Below, in pieces: positions 10,724 to 21,590 of a DNA stretch of 64,000 bases. Under the pieces are notes generated by a model, which saw nothing but the letters and a program-made list of their open reading frames with translations, was not told the DNA's origin and did not search any database. The number at the start of each line of letters is the position of its first letter. Positions within the stretch are counted from its first letter, which is position 1. The stretch comes from Diplolepis rosae. Its lineage: Eukaryota; Arthropoda; Insecta; Hymenoptera; Diplolepididae. The position numbers and the translations under genes are program-made. The stretch spans positions 8,354,501 through 8,418,500 of the forward strand of contig JAPYXD010000701.1 in the NCBI GenBank assembly GCA_030998225.1. The letters run 5' to 3'.

Positions 10724-12199
10724 GGGGTAACACCACTGTAGAATTTTGAAAAAATCATTTTTTCTTTTATTGGCTTAAAAGATGCTTTGAACCTTCTAAA
10801 ATGAGGAAAAAAGTCCAATCACTGAAAAAAAATTGTTCTATGTTTTTTAAGAGTAGAATATTTTCATTTGTTCATGTCTATAACACATTTCAAAACTTCA
10901 AACGCGTTTTTCTCGAAATATGATTTTTCAAAACGGCACGCACTATAACTCTAACAATTTTCAATCTTTTTATTTGAAAATGTAACCTCAACTTTGAAAT
11001 AACATTTCAAAGTGAACCACATAGGGGATTTTCGATTAGTTAATTTAAAAAATATTTATTAACAAGTGACTGTCTTTTTTTTGGTGAAAATTGAACGACT
11101 TTGTTCAAACAATCGTCAATTACACAAAAATCAATATTTCTAAAATCCCCTTCGTGGTTCACTAACTACACTCATGTAGATTATATAAATTTTTTTTCTA
11201 TTTTCCAGCTTTAAATTCGCACCAGTTATAGTGCGTGCCGCAGATCGCCTCAAATTCAACATGCCTCGGGAGAATTGCTGCAGTGTCGCCATTTTGTAAT
11301 ATTTTCCTGCAAAATTTTTTTTAATATACACTCGAGATTCCCTATAACGAGATTCCCTGTAACAAGGCCTCCCTTTTACGAGCGCGTCACGGTTCCCCAT
11401 AACGAGCAGACGATCCACCCCTCTTCCCCCACTACTACGGAATGAAGCGCGCTCGAATTTGAAACAGTAATCAATGAGTTTGATGGCTTTTATCACAAAT
11501 TGTGTAATTTTACAGTATTTGAAATGAAAAATTTAATATTTAATTTTTCCAATCTGGAGTTTTCAATATTTTGGAGTAAAGTCGGTTATCGAACATTAAA
11601 ATTGCATAAGTTTTTTTGGAAATTTTGATATTTCACACATTACTGTAGATAAGTAAAATTCTCTCTTTTTAAACAATATGTATGAAAATTTTATATATTT
11701 ACAATTATAATTAATCAGTATGTATAATTTTGCGCAGTTTATTATTATGATCAATACTACATGAGTAATACTATGTTTCGAAAGGCATTTTTTATAAATG
11801 AAAACCAACAGAAACATTTTAATTATTGTATTTTTAGTAATTTGAGTACGTACCGTCAAATAAGTCAATTCCATGTTGAATTCTCGCAAAAATCTTTTTT
11901 ATACCCTTTTTTACTATGTCCATACAATTACTCACATGGCATCACTGACAGACTGACTGCACGCATCATATAATGCGCATAACAGCGCATAGCAACAAGT
12001 AGGATATGGAGGGGATCCCTCTCGCGCTCGATGCAGAGAGGTCTCCGATGCTCGAGCTTCTCGTTATAGGGAATCTCAAGTGTACTTAAATATATGCTCA
12101 ATAACTACCCCAAGTATTATTTTTCTATCACCTTTCCTTCCACCCAAAAAAATTGTCAAAAAAAACGCTTTTTTTAGGCCCTTACAGTGGTGTTACCCC
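10724..12199. mobile_element. TTAA-type element with GGGGTAACACCACTG ends, interrupted
   Basis: The left end GGGGTAACACCACTGTA follows TTAA at 10720-10723. The right end TACAGTGGTGTTACCCC is followed by TTAG, one base from TTAA. A 744-bp element is nested at 11339-12082. About 170 bp inside the left end is a core, near 10893-10940, with the words AAACTTCAAACGCGTTTTTC. This core is also found in the TTAA elements at 35.5 and 52.7 kb. It is non-coding. Confidence 0.8.
11339..12082. mobile_element. Nested TA-flanked element, pogo/Tigger-like ends
   Basis: The ends CACTCGAGATTCCCTATAACG and CGTTATAGGGAATCTCAAGTG are inverted repeats flanked by TA at 11337-11338 and 12083-12084. Additional TATAACGAG-type words lie just inside the left end. 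TA targeting plus a CTATAACG subterminal motif recalls the pogo/Tigger branch of Tc1/mariner. That assignment is an inference from the ends only. A 118-residue minus-strand frame at 11140-11496 crosses the element boundary, so it is not a real gene. Confidence 0.72.
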
Positions 12200-12298
12200 T
12201 TAGACCGTATAATAGGCTCTGACGTCACCAATTACAAGGGTCGTTTAATAAGTCCTTAGAAAAAGATAGAAAAAGAAATTATTTTGTGTAGATTTTTT

Positions 12299-13445
12299 TT
12301 ATTTTACAACATGATCTCCTTTTAATTCTATACACTTTTCCAAGCGTGTCTCCAACTTTTTTGAGCCGCCCAAAAAGTAGAATTTCGGAAGATCCTCAAA
12401 ATAGACATCTGTTTGGGAGATGACCTTCTCGTTTGACATGAACCGTTGTCCGCCGAGCCATTTTTTCAAGTTTGGAAATTAAAAAAAGTCACTGAGGTCT
12501 AAATCCGGTGAATAGGGTGGATGTTGTAATAATTCGAATTTTAATTCCATAATTTTGGCCATCGCTTCTGCGCAGGTGTGCACTCGTGCATTGTCTTGAT
12601 GGAAAAGGATCTTTTCTAAATGAGGAAATTTTTTCTTGATTTCTTCGCTCAACCGGTGCAATAACGACGCATGGCACGCTCCTGTTATTGTTTGTCCTTT
12701 TTTCAAGTAATCGGTGTAGATGATTCCACGTGCATCCCAAAAAACCGTGGCCATCACCTTGCCAACCTACAAAAACCCACTATTTTGACTGTTCCTTTGT
12801 CTCTGGAGTGTAGTGGTGTATCCATGTTGCGTCCGCAGTTATGTGCAAAATTGAAAACACTGTATCTTGCGATATTCCTGTGGCCTTAACTATTTCGCGC
12901 ACTTTGATTCGTCGATCACTCAAAACCATATCGTGGATTTTGGTAATCATTTCGGGGGTTGTCACTTTCACTGGACGTCCCGAACGATGTTCATGTTTTG
13001 TGAATACGGCCACATTTAACCTCATTTGCCCAACATGTCTAGTGAAAATTGTACTGTCACCGTCTGTTTTAAGATGGAAAAATAGCTAATTTTACAACTG
13101 TTGCTATTTTCCCCACTCGTGGTGAAAATAGCCATTTTTCTGTCTCAAAACAGATGGTGAAAGTACGATTGTCACTAGACATGTTGGGAAAAATAACGTG
13201 TTTCACTCGTGGGGACAAGCGATTGTCAATTCGTGTGATTGCAGCACTTGCCTTTGGCTCGTGTTGCAAACTTCACACTCATTGGCAATTGCTCGTTTTC
13301 CCCATTAGTAAAAAAAAATAGCTTTTACCCAATTGTAAACAGTTTTAAACACAGGAACATATGTACCATGAATTTCATCCAAATCAGCTTTGATCTCTCT
13401 CAGCGTTAAGTCTTTTAAATATAAATGTTAAATCACCGCGCGAAA
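12299..13445 (-). pseudogene. mariner transposase pseudogene (D,D34D)
   Basis: Mariner transposases cut and paste their own element at TA sites using three aspartates. Visible pieces, from N to C terminus: a helix-turn-helix region near 13440-13342 (LREIKADLDEIHGTYVPVF); GRPVKVTTPEMI with the second DNA-binding part (12990-12855); TWIHHYTPE around the first catalytic region; MATVFWDARGI; FHQDNARVHT with the second Asp; PPYSPDLDLSDFF with the third Asp; and the C-terminal stretch ending ELKGDHVVK with a stop near 12299. Breaks: a foldback insert (13029-13198 or longer) splits the N-terminal region. Roughly 55 residues are missing between FSILH and DATWIHH. A stop plus frameshift follows KEQSK. 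A TAA stop follows LSDFF. The highly conserved Glu of the DETWIHH motif is Ala. It cannot make an active enzyme. Confidence 0.92.
13029..13320. mobile_element. Foldback insert inside the mariner
   Basis: CCCAACATGTCTAGTGAAAA at 13029 is repeated inverted as TCACTAGACATGTTGGG ending at 13198, with internal GCTATTTTCC/GGAAAAATAGC arms. Downstream to about 13320 the sequence (CACTCGTGG, CTCGTGTTGCAAA) is also foreign to mariner. The right limit is estimated from where mariner protein similarity resumes. Confidence 0.65.
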
Positions 13446-13815
13446 CTCACTTTTTTCAATTTTTTCTTAATATACAAGAGTTTTTTGCTTCAATCGACAA
13501 TAAAAATGTAACCATGTAATGGATATAACTGAGACTTTAACAGCTGTCTAGTGAGTAATGATGATTACTAAAACGAAACCAATGTCGATACTAAGAGCGC
13601 CATATTTTGGATTTTCTAAGGACATATTGTACGATCTTCGTATATACGACCGCTCTATAATTAAAATAATAATTTCAACAAATTTTCCAGAGAAGACAGT
13701 AATGCGTTACATTTTTCTGCATTGATGTCCTCCGGAAAGTATATTTAAATTATTATTTTATCAATAAAGTGGTCATATGTAATTGGTGACGTCAGACCCT
13801 ACCACACGGCCTTAA

Positions 13816-15035
13816 AGAAAACATTCATGGTATTTGTTTCAATGTTTGTGAATTTATTTATAAATTATAAATCATTCTTATATTCATATTTATATACACC
13901 TAAATTATAAACACCCAAATTAGGAAGGTTTGCAGTGTATACATTATTTGAGTAACCAAGTTATTTCTGTAGACAGCGATCTCTCAATAATGGCCTAATT
14001 GTGCTTTACAAACTGTTTACCGGATAGCATTGAATCGAATGTTGGTTTGACTTAAAGTCTTGAAGGCAGAATCGATCTGTAAACCATTGTACTACATACA
14101 AGTCTATCAATTAACGGATACACAATGAACATTTAGCTCTGATATAGGATTTATCTTACAGCAAACATTTAAAGTAAATATAAAAGGAGTCTATTCAGTA
14201 CAATGATCGCATGGAATTTGGCCGTGGCCCAGACTTGGTAACTTCTAGCCCGACCTGAAAGCATCAATCTTATTCATGTGTTCATATTCATATTCATTAA
14301 TGCTGATTAATTCCAGCATTTGTTTTAGTATCTAAATCTACCTGAAAGGCATAGTTCTAGTTCAAAATTTGATGCCAGGTCAGGGCCAAGGCAGAGAATT
14401 TTTCCACTGATAATTAATTAATTTCTTATTTATCTATGTTAATTGGCGTAAATATTCTGCTGCTTGATGTAAAGGAATGATTATAAAAGTACATAAGTGT
14501 TACACGAAAAACTATTTTCCTAAAAATGGGAAAAATGAAGTACGTCAGTCTTATTCATGCATGCAATTGATTCATTTCCCTGTGGGTAAGGATATGAACA
14601 CAGACCATGTCCCACGACAATAAAAAAAGACATCGTCAATATTTTCATGATCCTCATGAGAGACATAAACGTAAAATTTTATTTTTACGCTTCAAGTGAA
14701 ATATTCACCCGGATTAAATTTAATGTCACTAAGTTTCTAACGTTCTGAAAAAGGATGCGGCAGTTTCGATTTCATTTGATAAATTACAGTGTTTTAATTT
14801 AATTTCTGCTTCGTTTACTTTTCCTTTCACACTTATTCAATTTTAATTTTTCACTAAATATGTTTAACGAAATTAAATAGCCAAATTGAACTAAAGAAGA
14901 ATCAATACGAAGGAATGAGAAAAAAGTTTAAAAAACGTTAATAGAAAAGTCTAGTGAGATAGAAATAAAACAAAGCCTTCCTATTTTCTAACTTGAAACT
15001 ACTTTGAATTTTATACATCTTGTTGATACAAAATT
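13816..15035. other. No gene recognised
   Basis: The stretch is AT-rich. GGCCGTGGCCCAGACTTGG near 14220 and CCAGGTCAGGGCCAAGG near 14370 form a weak inverted pair that may be a small decayed MITE. Nothing else stands out. Confidence 0.4.
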
Positions 15036-15570
15036 TCATTGCATATAATGAAAGATTGATACAGAAACATCTAATACAGTATAAAGTAAAAAAAAACTAT
15101 TCCTAAAATTTTTAAAGAAAGTTAGTGAATTAGGAAAGGAACAGGTTATGTATTTCACCCCAGCTCGAGTTTCCAAGAAGGTAACAAATCGGGCAGTTTC
15201 TTTCCTTTGTAGTGAAAATTGATCCTGCTTTTCTTTATTCAAGCTGAAGGATCGTAATGAGGACTTCTGACGAAGTGCTGGTCGTAAGAGCAGACCACGA
15301 GAAGGAGATCGCGTATCTTCATTATTCAAAGCTAAACACCAGCATTGGTCATGGTGGCCCTTTACCTTTCCCCGTAGAAGCGTTGGACCTGAAAGCCCCC
15401 TATTTAGGGAGAGTGAGTTCGGGGTTGGAAGCAAGTTGGTGTCTGTAAGAGTGGTTGGGGTGGAAACGATGGACCGTGCGCCGCACCATGTGCTAACTTA
15501 ACTGAAGGGATTACGAGCTTAGTTAATGGATGCCTTACGTACGCTTAGGGGTAACCACCGCTACTGTTCG
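15036..15570. other. GC-richer island with overlapping frames, unknown
   Basis: Around 15240-15560 the base composition is close to balanced, unlike the surrounding roughly 30% GC. A minus-strand frame of 132 residues (15036-15434) and a plus-strand frame of 63 residues (15257-15448) overlap here. The plus frame ends beside GTCTGTAAGAG, which looks like a splice donor. Neither product resembles a family I recognise. A host exon or an unidentified repeat are both possible, so I make no gene call. Confidence 0.2.
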
Positions 15571-15833
15571 TCGTGGCTACTTCCCGTAACCAATGGATTT
15601 GCACAGTCTTTCTATAATAAATTCTAGATTATGGAAAGCTCTTTCGAAAACCCAGAAATCGTCAGCATTTTTTAAATTTAAATGCTTTACAGGGAGAAAA
15701 ATGGAGTTCATAAGAATATGAACGATTACTAAAAAACAGGAATGATTACTAAAAGAGAAAAGAGAGTATTGAAGAGTACAGGACTCATTTCCAGACTGCG
15801 TGATTCTCTCTTCTGCCATCTACTAATTATTCC
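15571..15833. other. No gene recognised
   Basis: This short stretch lies between the GC-richer island and the mariner end. A minus-strand frame of 80 residues here has no recognisable similarity. Confidence 0.4.
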
Positions 15834-16356
15834 TAACACATCACGCAATAAGTTTCCGGTCTAACTAAGAAAAACACAGTTTTTTCGAGAAATTCGACTT
15901 TATTCATCAACATACAGTACAGTCTGAATGTATTAGAACAAGGTAAAAAAGGTTGTTTTTGTCAGTTTATCGTATCATTTATTGAAAAATTATTCACATA
16001 TTTGCAGTAGTTTTCTACGTTCAACGTATGTTTATGATTTGAAGACATTTTTAATGCATTTTACTGAAATTTTCATCAAAGTTTAAAAGAAAACAGCCTA
16101 TAGCCGACAATTGTGAAAAGTGTCCAAAACTGCCGCATTGGATTTTCAGTTGTTTTTTGCACAAAAATCGATTTGGCTACGGTTTAAAAGGTTACATGGC
16201 AATTATTTAAACAAAAAAAGATGGTATTATCGTGTCTGTTGGATTGAAGTGTCATAAAAAACTGCAAGTCTGTTAATTTGACAGTCGTTGCGTTTATGCA
16301 TAATTGTGCCCGCTTTTTCGTCGAAATAGCCTCAGAATTGTATTTTTCCAAATTAA

Positions 16357-18160
16357 AAATTGTCAAGCGAAAGGAAATGTTTGTCGAGAAACGGGCCCAA
16401 ACCATTATTTTGCAAAAAACAGGCAAAAACTATCGAGAAATAGCCAAAATATTGAAAATATCTTTGTGTTCAGTTCATACGGCCATAAGAAGATATCGGG
16501 AAACTGGACAAAATATTAACAGAAAACGATCTGGTCGACCAAGAAAGACAAATCAAAGAATCGATAACAAAATATATGCAATAAGTAAGGGCAATCGACA
16601 GAAATCTGCATCAGAAATTCGTGCTGAAATCAATGAAGAATTGGATTCACCAATATCGCTCACGACAAGGCCGGCTTAAAGAAAAAGGTATGCAGTAAAT
16701 AAACAAAAAAGACTGAAGTTCGCTCAAGAACACGTTGACTGGACGATTGATCAGTGGAAATCAGTTTTATGGACAGACGAATCAAAATTCGAACTTTTCG
16801 GTCACCATCGGCGTCAATATGTTCGCAGAAAAGTCAATGAAAGATTCAAACCAGATTGTATTGTGCCAACTGTAAAACATGGCGGTGGCTCAGTAATGGT
16901 TTGGGGCTGTTTCAGTCACGCTGGCGTTGGTCAACTTGAAAAAATTTAAGGAATTATGAAAAAAGAGCAGTATCACAGTATACTCCAACGTCATGCAATA
17001 CCATCTGGCATCAATTTAATTGGTCATGGATTCATTTTCCTACAAGATAACGATCCGAAACATACATCAAAACTTTGTACTTCTTATTTGGAACGAAAAA
17101 AAGTCGCCGGTGACCTTAATATAATGGAATGGCCGCCTCAATCCCCCGATTTAAATTTAAATCTCATCAAGCTACTGTGGGAAGAATTGGACCGACGCAC
17201 AGTGGTCAAAATTCCCAAAAAGCTAGCCATAATTCATTCATTTAATTATTTCGCGATGAATATTCTTACTCGGGGGTTTTTGGGGCCGCTGATGATGAAT
17301 CTGATATTGGTTTCTCAAATCAAGAAATAGCTGATAGGAAATGGCGGTAAATATTTTTAAATTGCAATTTCTTAACCACAAAGTGAATTATTCCATGGTT
17401 TTTATGGTCGCGGTTTACGAATACAATATCAGCTTCACAAAAAAATTGCGGTAAATTCTCATTGATATTTATTTTGCTGACAAAGACCATTGCTCAATCG
17501 TTTTTAGACTTTTGAATATAAATTCATGCTCATCATCGTGGAAAATACAGTATAGATGTAGAAGTGGTGTATGATTCAAATCACAGACTTAGGTCATAGA
17601 TCACAAAATCAATTTATGTTATGTTACATTATTCAGAATTTGGTCAAAAAAGAAGAATTTCAACTATTTGATAATATTCCTGGATACTCAATTAAATAGT
17701 TTAAAAAAAAGTTCACGATGTTACAGTATTAATAACGTGCACTGTACAATGAGCAATTCGGAGCGAATCTGTACATTACATCGGAATCAATGTCTCAATG
17801 CCAAACCGGCAACTTTCGGCAGCTAATTTTTAGATATGCTTCGGGTGAATGTGTAATTTTTCATCCGGAATTGAAAAGAGGGCCCGATATAGCAAGACTT
17901 TTTTCTAAAGTCTATTTTTATCAGCGTAAAAACATGAAAAGTGTCACGAAATTTTTTTTTTTTCCATTATGGCCAGCTTTTTGGGAATTTTGACCACTGT
18001 GCGACGTGTGAGAGATCTAAAGCCAACAAGTCTTCCTGGTCTCTGGCATTGTTTGAACGAAGCGAGGAATAATATTGCACCTCAAACACTTCAAAAACTC
18101 ATCGAAAGAATGCAAAAATTGTGCGCTGCGGTCATTAAAGCAAAAGGTGGCCATTTTTAA
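16357..18160 (+). pseudogene. Tc1-family transposase pseudogene (DD34E)
   Basis: Pieces in order: EMFVEKRAQTIILQKTGKNY and REIAKILKISL, the first helix-turn-helix; GRPRKT, the AT-hook-like linker; SASEIRAEINEEL, the second helix-turn-helix; a frameshift near 16675; RLKFAQEHVDWT; VLWTDESKFELFG with the first catalytic Asp; GGGSVMVWGCFS; and a stop after GQLEKI near 16950. Then come HGFIFLQDNDPKHTS with the second Asp and EWPPQSPDLNLN, LIKLLWEELDRR, where the catalytic Glu position reads Lys. The insert at 17198-18001 interrupts next. The C terminus resumes as TSLPGLWHCLNEARNN and ends CAAVIKAKGGHF with a stop at 18160. The N-terminal start is uncertain because the likely initiator reads Ile. 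It is catalytically dead. Confidence 0.94.
17198..18001. mobile_element. Probable non-autonomous Transib element, 804 bp
   Basis: The ends are CACAGTGGTCAAAATTCCC and GGGAATTTTGACCACTGTG, extending as AAAAAGCTGGCCATAA. A 5-bp direct duplication CGACG lies directly outside each end (17193-17197 and 18002-18006). Transib elements are known for 5-bp GC-rich duplications of CGNCG type. Their ends begin CAC and resemble the V(D)J recombination heptamer CACAGTG, which is matched exactly here. The interior has no transposase. The insertion disrupts the Tc1 gene after WEELDRR. Confidence 0.82.
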
Positions 18161-19518
18161 GAAAATCGCTTAAAGTAACATATTCACTGTTTCCTCATAA
18201 ATTTTGATGAAAATTGCAGTAAAATGCATTAAAAATGTCTTCGAATCATGAAGCTACATTGAACGTACAAAACTACCGCAAATATGTGAATAATATTTCA
18301 ATAAATGATACGATAAACTGACAAAAACAACTTTTTTTATCTTGTTCTAATACTTTCCGACTGTACTGTAGTTTCCTTCAAGTGTAATACATTCATACCA
18401 ATGCTTCTCTAACTTTTCGATGCCTTTTTTGTAGAATGATTCGTTTTTGGTCTCAAAATAGGCCTCAATTTCGGCAATCACTTCTTCATTGGAACCAAAT
18501 CCCTTCCCCTGGAGTATTTTTTTCAGGTCAGCAAAGATTCAGTAGTCGTTGGGAGCCAGATTTGGAGAATATGGTCGGTGAGGAAGCAATTCGAAGCTTA
18601 ATTCATTCTATTTGACCATCGTTTTCATGGACTTGTGGCACGGTACATTGTCTTGCTGGAACAGCACTTTTTTCTTTTGCATATGAGGTCGTTTTTCTTG
18701 ATTTCTGCGCTCAATCGATTTGATAATGCCACGTAATAGACGCTGTTAATGGTTTAACCTTTCTCAAAATAGTCGATAAACAAAATACCATGCGCGTCCC
18801 AAAATATGGATGCCATAACCTTGACAGCCCACTGTTGAGTTTTTGGTCGCTTTGGACGGCTCTTTTTGCTCCAGGTGTATAGTCGTGGATCCATGTTTCA
18901 TCCATTGTCACATACCGACGTAGAAAATCTTTTTTACTTCGCTTGAACGGCTCCAACACAGTAGGTCCACTCCTACAGGAGTAAAGGCGAATGAATCATA
19001 GTGTTTGCTATGAACAAGCGGTGGCGCTATTGTCGCTACCGATGTTCTTTTTAACCTGTTATAAACATAGCAACCATAGTTTGATATTATTTTGATAAAA
19101 TCCGATGGTATAAATCATTGATTTATGTTTAAAAATTTGCCGCTCTTTAGAATATATCTAGTGAGGTGGGCATTAAAAGGCATTGAAATGTCAAAATATG
19201 GAAAGAAATGGAATCGAGAATGAAACTTTTGATGCAGAGTCCCCATAACGCTTATCAAGCCACTGCTTTGCTTCAACAGTATTTTTTCCCGTTAAAAAGC
19301 AATGTTTGATTAATACTCAAAACTTTTTTTTATCCATTATTTTGAAAAAGGCAAAAGTTGCTTCACCAAAACCTCTGTAACTTCTGAACTAAACATCAGA
19401 TTGTCATGAAATTTCAACACTCAACGTTTGAAGGTTGGCATTATCCAGAAATCATATGGATTTGACAACAGTGGTGCCATCTATATATCAGACCGGAAAC
19501 TTATTGAGTGATGTGTTA

Positions 19519-21246
19519 TTTTCCAGTAATACAAGTTCATACAAGATTAGACATTTTTCCAATTTTAATTCTTCCTTGAAAAAATAGATAAAATCACTAC
19601 AAAAAGAAGTTTTTTTGATCATATTTTGTTGGCATTATTAAAATTTAGTTGTAATTACGAATAAAATTTCGTGTGGAAATTGCTTAATTTGGTACAGATT
19701 TGCAATGAGGGCCCGATAAAGCTGGTACTTCAGAAGTTCGACACATTTCTGGCATGGCCCTAGTCTGTCAAACTTGCATGGGCCAATTTTTGCTAAACTT
19801 TTCAATTTAGGGGAAAGCCTGTCATATATAGTGAGAATTGTTCGCAGCGAAATACTAAATTTGAGGGGAAATATATGATAATTTAGTATAGATTGTATCA
19901 TACTTTACTACAAACTATACTGAAGTTTCATATCAATTTCGAATCTTTAGTATTTTGCCTGCGAAAAATTTCCAGTCCGCTAGGATTAACTAGCATTGCA
20001 TCTCAATTTGTTCTACATTCCTAATATTTTTTAGAATAATCAATATAAAATAAAACATATTGCTATAAAAGTTTCTCCGCGTAAGGATGTTGATAACAAT
20101 TTCCCTACTTAGAGCAAACTTGCTATGGACTTTTCAGATTTTTCTGAGAATGCCATAATTTTTAAAATACTTACCATACCATACTTTACCATACTTATTA
20201 ATCACTTGTCATAAAAGTCAGATAATATAATTTTGGCAAATTAGAAATAAGTTTAGAGGTGGTTTTGAATATTCGATAATATATGATGATATTTTCCTCT
20301 TGTTAAGAATAAATTAAACTGGATTTTAGCTGCAAAAGAATGATTAGCACAGCACACAAATTTTTGTTGTAAAATGAGTTCCCTCAAAATATTATGAATA
20401 CATCATGACCCACTCTCTCACGTTGCAAAATTACAATGCGCAAACCTGAAATTTTCAAAATAAATTATCTTGCTCTATTCCTCATTATCAATTCCAATGA
20501 ATTTTCCTGTCCGAAATATTATTTTCCGAACTGATCTTTTTTTTTTTATTTCGAGTTCATATATTTGGAAACCAATAAAATTGGACATTAAGAATGTTAC
20601 AAAATCGGAAAAAAAAGAATTTAGATTTAACCCTATGAAGAATGTAATTAAATTATGTGAGTAAGTTATGAAAATCTTCATCCATGATGGACGATTCAAA
20701 ATGGCGGATGTAGAATTTTCAACACTTCTAGATCGGACCGAAAGTCTAATTTAGCGTTCAGAAAAGCAAAGGATTAAATTTTTCATTCAGAAATTTTTAT
20801 TCAGAGTTTTGTATTTTGCTTTCGTTTTAGATAAAAATTGCAATTTTCACTTAATCTTAATGGTACCGAGCTAATTTAATTCCTTGTAAGGTCCTTTATA
20901 ACTCATCCTGGTTGGTTTTTATTGGAGTTGAAATTATTATAGAAAAAGCTTCTTTGTGAAAAAAAATGACTTTGATTAATTATTTTCTTTTAATTTAATA
21001 AAAACAACCAAAGAGAGTTTCATAGAATCTTTAAAGTAATGAAATTATCTGTGGATCATTAGAATTTAATATGAATTACCATTTTTATCCAAAACGGAAG
21101 CAAGTATAATAAATCCTGAATAAAGATTCCTTAATAAACAATTTTAATCTAAAATATTTTTACCAATCATCACTTTGAATTATCTTCCAAAATTGATTAC
21201 AATCAGCGGTGAAAATATTTTACTTGATACTTTAAAAGTGTCAATG
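19519..21246. other. AT-rich stretch, no gene seen
   Basis: Short frames at 19638-19901 and 20470-20699 look like chance translation. I noticed no shared repeat. Confidence 0.45.
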
Positions 21247-21249
21247 ATG

Positions 21250-21590
21250 TACACACAGAAAAAAAATTTGATTGAATCAAAGAAAATCATTTGTTTGAAA
21301 GCCTTTCTTTGATTTAAAGAAATTATTTATTTGAACTAAATAAAATATGTTTGAATGAAACAAAATATCTTTAAAAAAAATAAAAATGTTTTCAAATCAA
21401 ATAATATATTTATATATTTTTTTAATAATTTTTGTTAAATTTAATATATTTTAAGTGAAAAATTATTAAATTTAATATGAATGTATATTAATTTTTCATA
21501 ATATACAAGTCTATTGATTTTAATTTACCACTTGTATATTAAAAACTATTAAAATTAATAATATTTTTAACAGTGTATATCTGAATTTTT
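21250..21590. mobile_element. MITE-like element with TTTGATT words (decayed)
   Basis: It begins CACACAGAAAAAAAATTTGATTGAATC and is filled with CTTTGATTTAAAG and ATTTGAACTAAATAA type words, like the better preserved element at 36212-36595. The right end may be TTTTTAACAGTGTA near 21580. TTTTTCTCTCAGTGTAA at 22050-22064 is an alternative outer end. Confidence 0.5.

Larger units (their letters stand above)
12235..13640 (-). mobile_element. mariner transposon, degenerate copy
   Basis: The terminal repeats are CAAGGGTCGTTTAATAAGTCC on the left and, complemented, CGAAGATCGTACAATATGTCC on the right, followed by a shared CTTAGAAAA. TA lies outside both ends (12233-12234 and 13641-13642). The interior encodes a broken D,D34D transposase on the minus strand. 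Length is about 1.4 kb, slightly over the usual 1.3 kb because of a foldback insert. Confidence 0.92.
12204..13811. mobile_element. TTAA-type element (GTCTGACGTCACCAATTA arms) hosting a mariner
   Basis: The left arm at 12204-12234 reads ACCGTATAATAGGC then TCTGACGTCACCAATTA. The right arm, 13770-13811, is TAATTGGTGACGTCAGA then CACGGCC, followed by TTAA at 13812-13815. The left flank TTAG is shared with the preceding element. The mariner at 12235-13640 lies immediately inside the left arm, so it inserted into the TA of the CCAATTA word. Confidence 0.75.
15915..18368 (+). mobile_element. Tc1-like transposon with long terminal inverted repeats
   Basis: The element starts CAGTACAGTCTGAATGTATT and ends with the complement of CAGTACAGTCGGAAAGTATT, flanked by TA at 15913-15914 and 18369-18370. 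The two inverted repeats match for about 190 bp, from CAGTACAGTC to the ACATTTTTAATGCATTTTAC region, with few differences. They are much longer than in classical Tc1. The element would be about 1.65 kb, but an 804-bp insert expands it to 2.45 kb. It lies inside the second mariner. Confidence 0.95.
15900..19337 (-). pseudogene. mariner transposase pseudogene, interrupted by Tc1
   Basis: The start codon is at 19337 (MDKKKF), followed at once by a TGA stop where relatives have Arg, then VLIKHCFLTGKNTVEAKQW. The middle, about 18963-19240, no longer aligns and is deleted or replaced. It resumes at 18960 with EPFKRSKKDFLRRYVTMDE, TWIHDYTPG (first catalytic Asp), KVMASIFWDAHGILFIDYFE, and QQDNVPCHK (second Asp). 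FELLPHRPYSPNLAPNDY follows, where the third catalytic Asp is Asn and the next codon is TGA. The end is CITLEGNY, then the Tc1 insertion at TA, then VDE and a stop at 15900-15902. It is a distinct lineage from the copy at 12.3 kb. It is inactive by several independent lesions. Confidence 0.93.
15836..19516 (-). mobile_element. Second mariner transposon, split by a Tc1 element
   Basis: The ends ACACATCACGCAATAAG and CTTATTGAGTGATGTGT are mariner-type inverted repeats carrying AGTTTCCGGTC subterminally. TA flanks both ends (15834-15835 and 19517-19518). A Tc1 element (15915-18368) sits in the last coding codons. Without it the mariner would be about 1.2 kb. The transposase inside is decayed. Confidence 0.93.

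Noticed and set aside
11140..11496. 118-residue minus-strand frame as a gene
   Set aside because: It crosses the boundary of the nested TA element at 11339, so its parts have separate origins.
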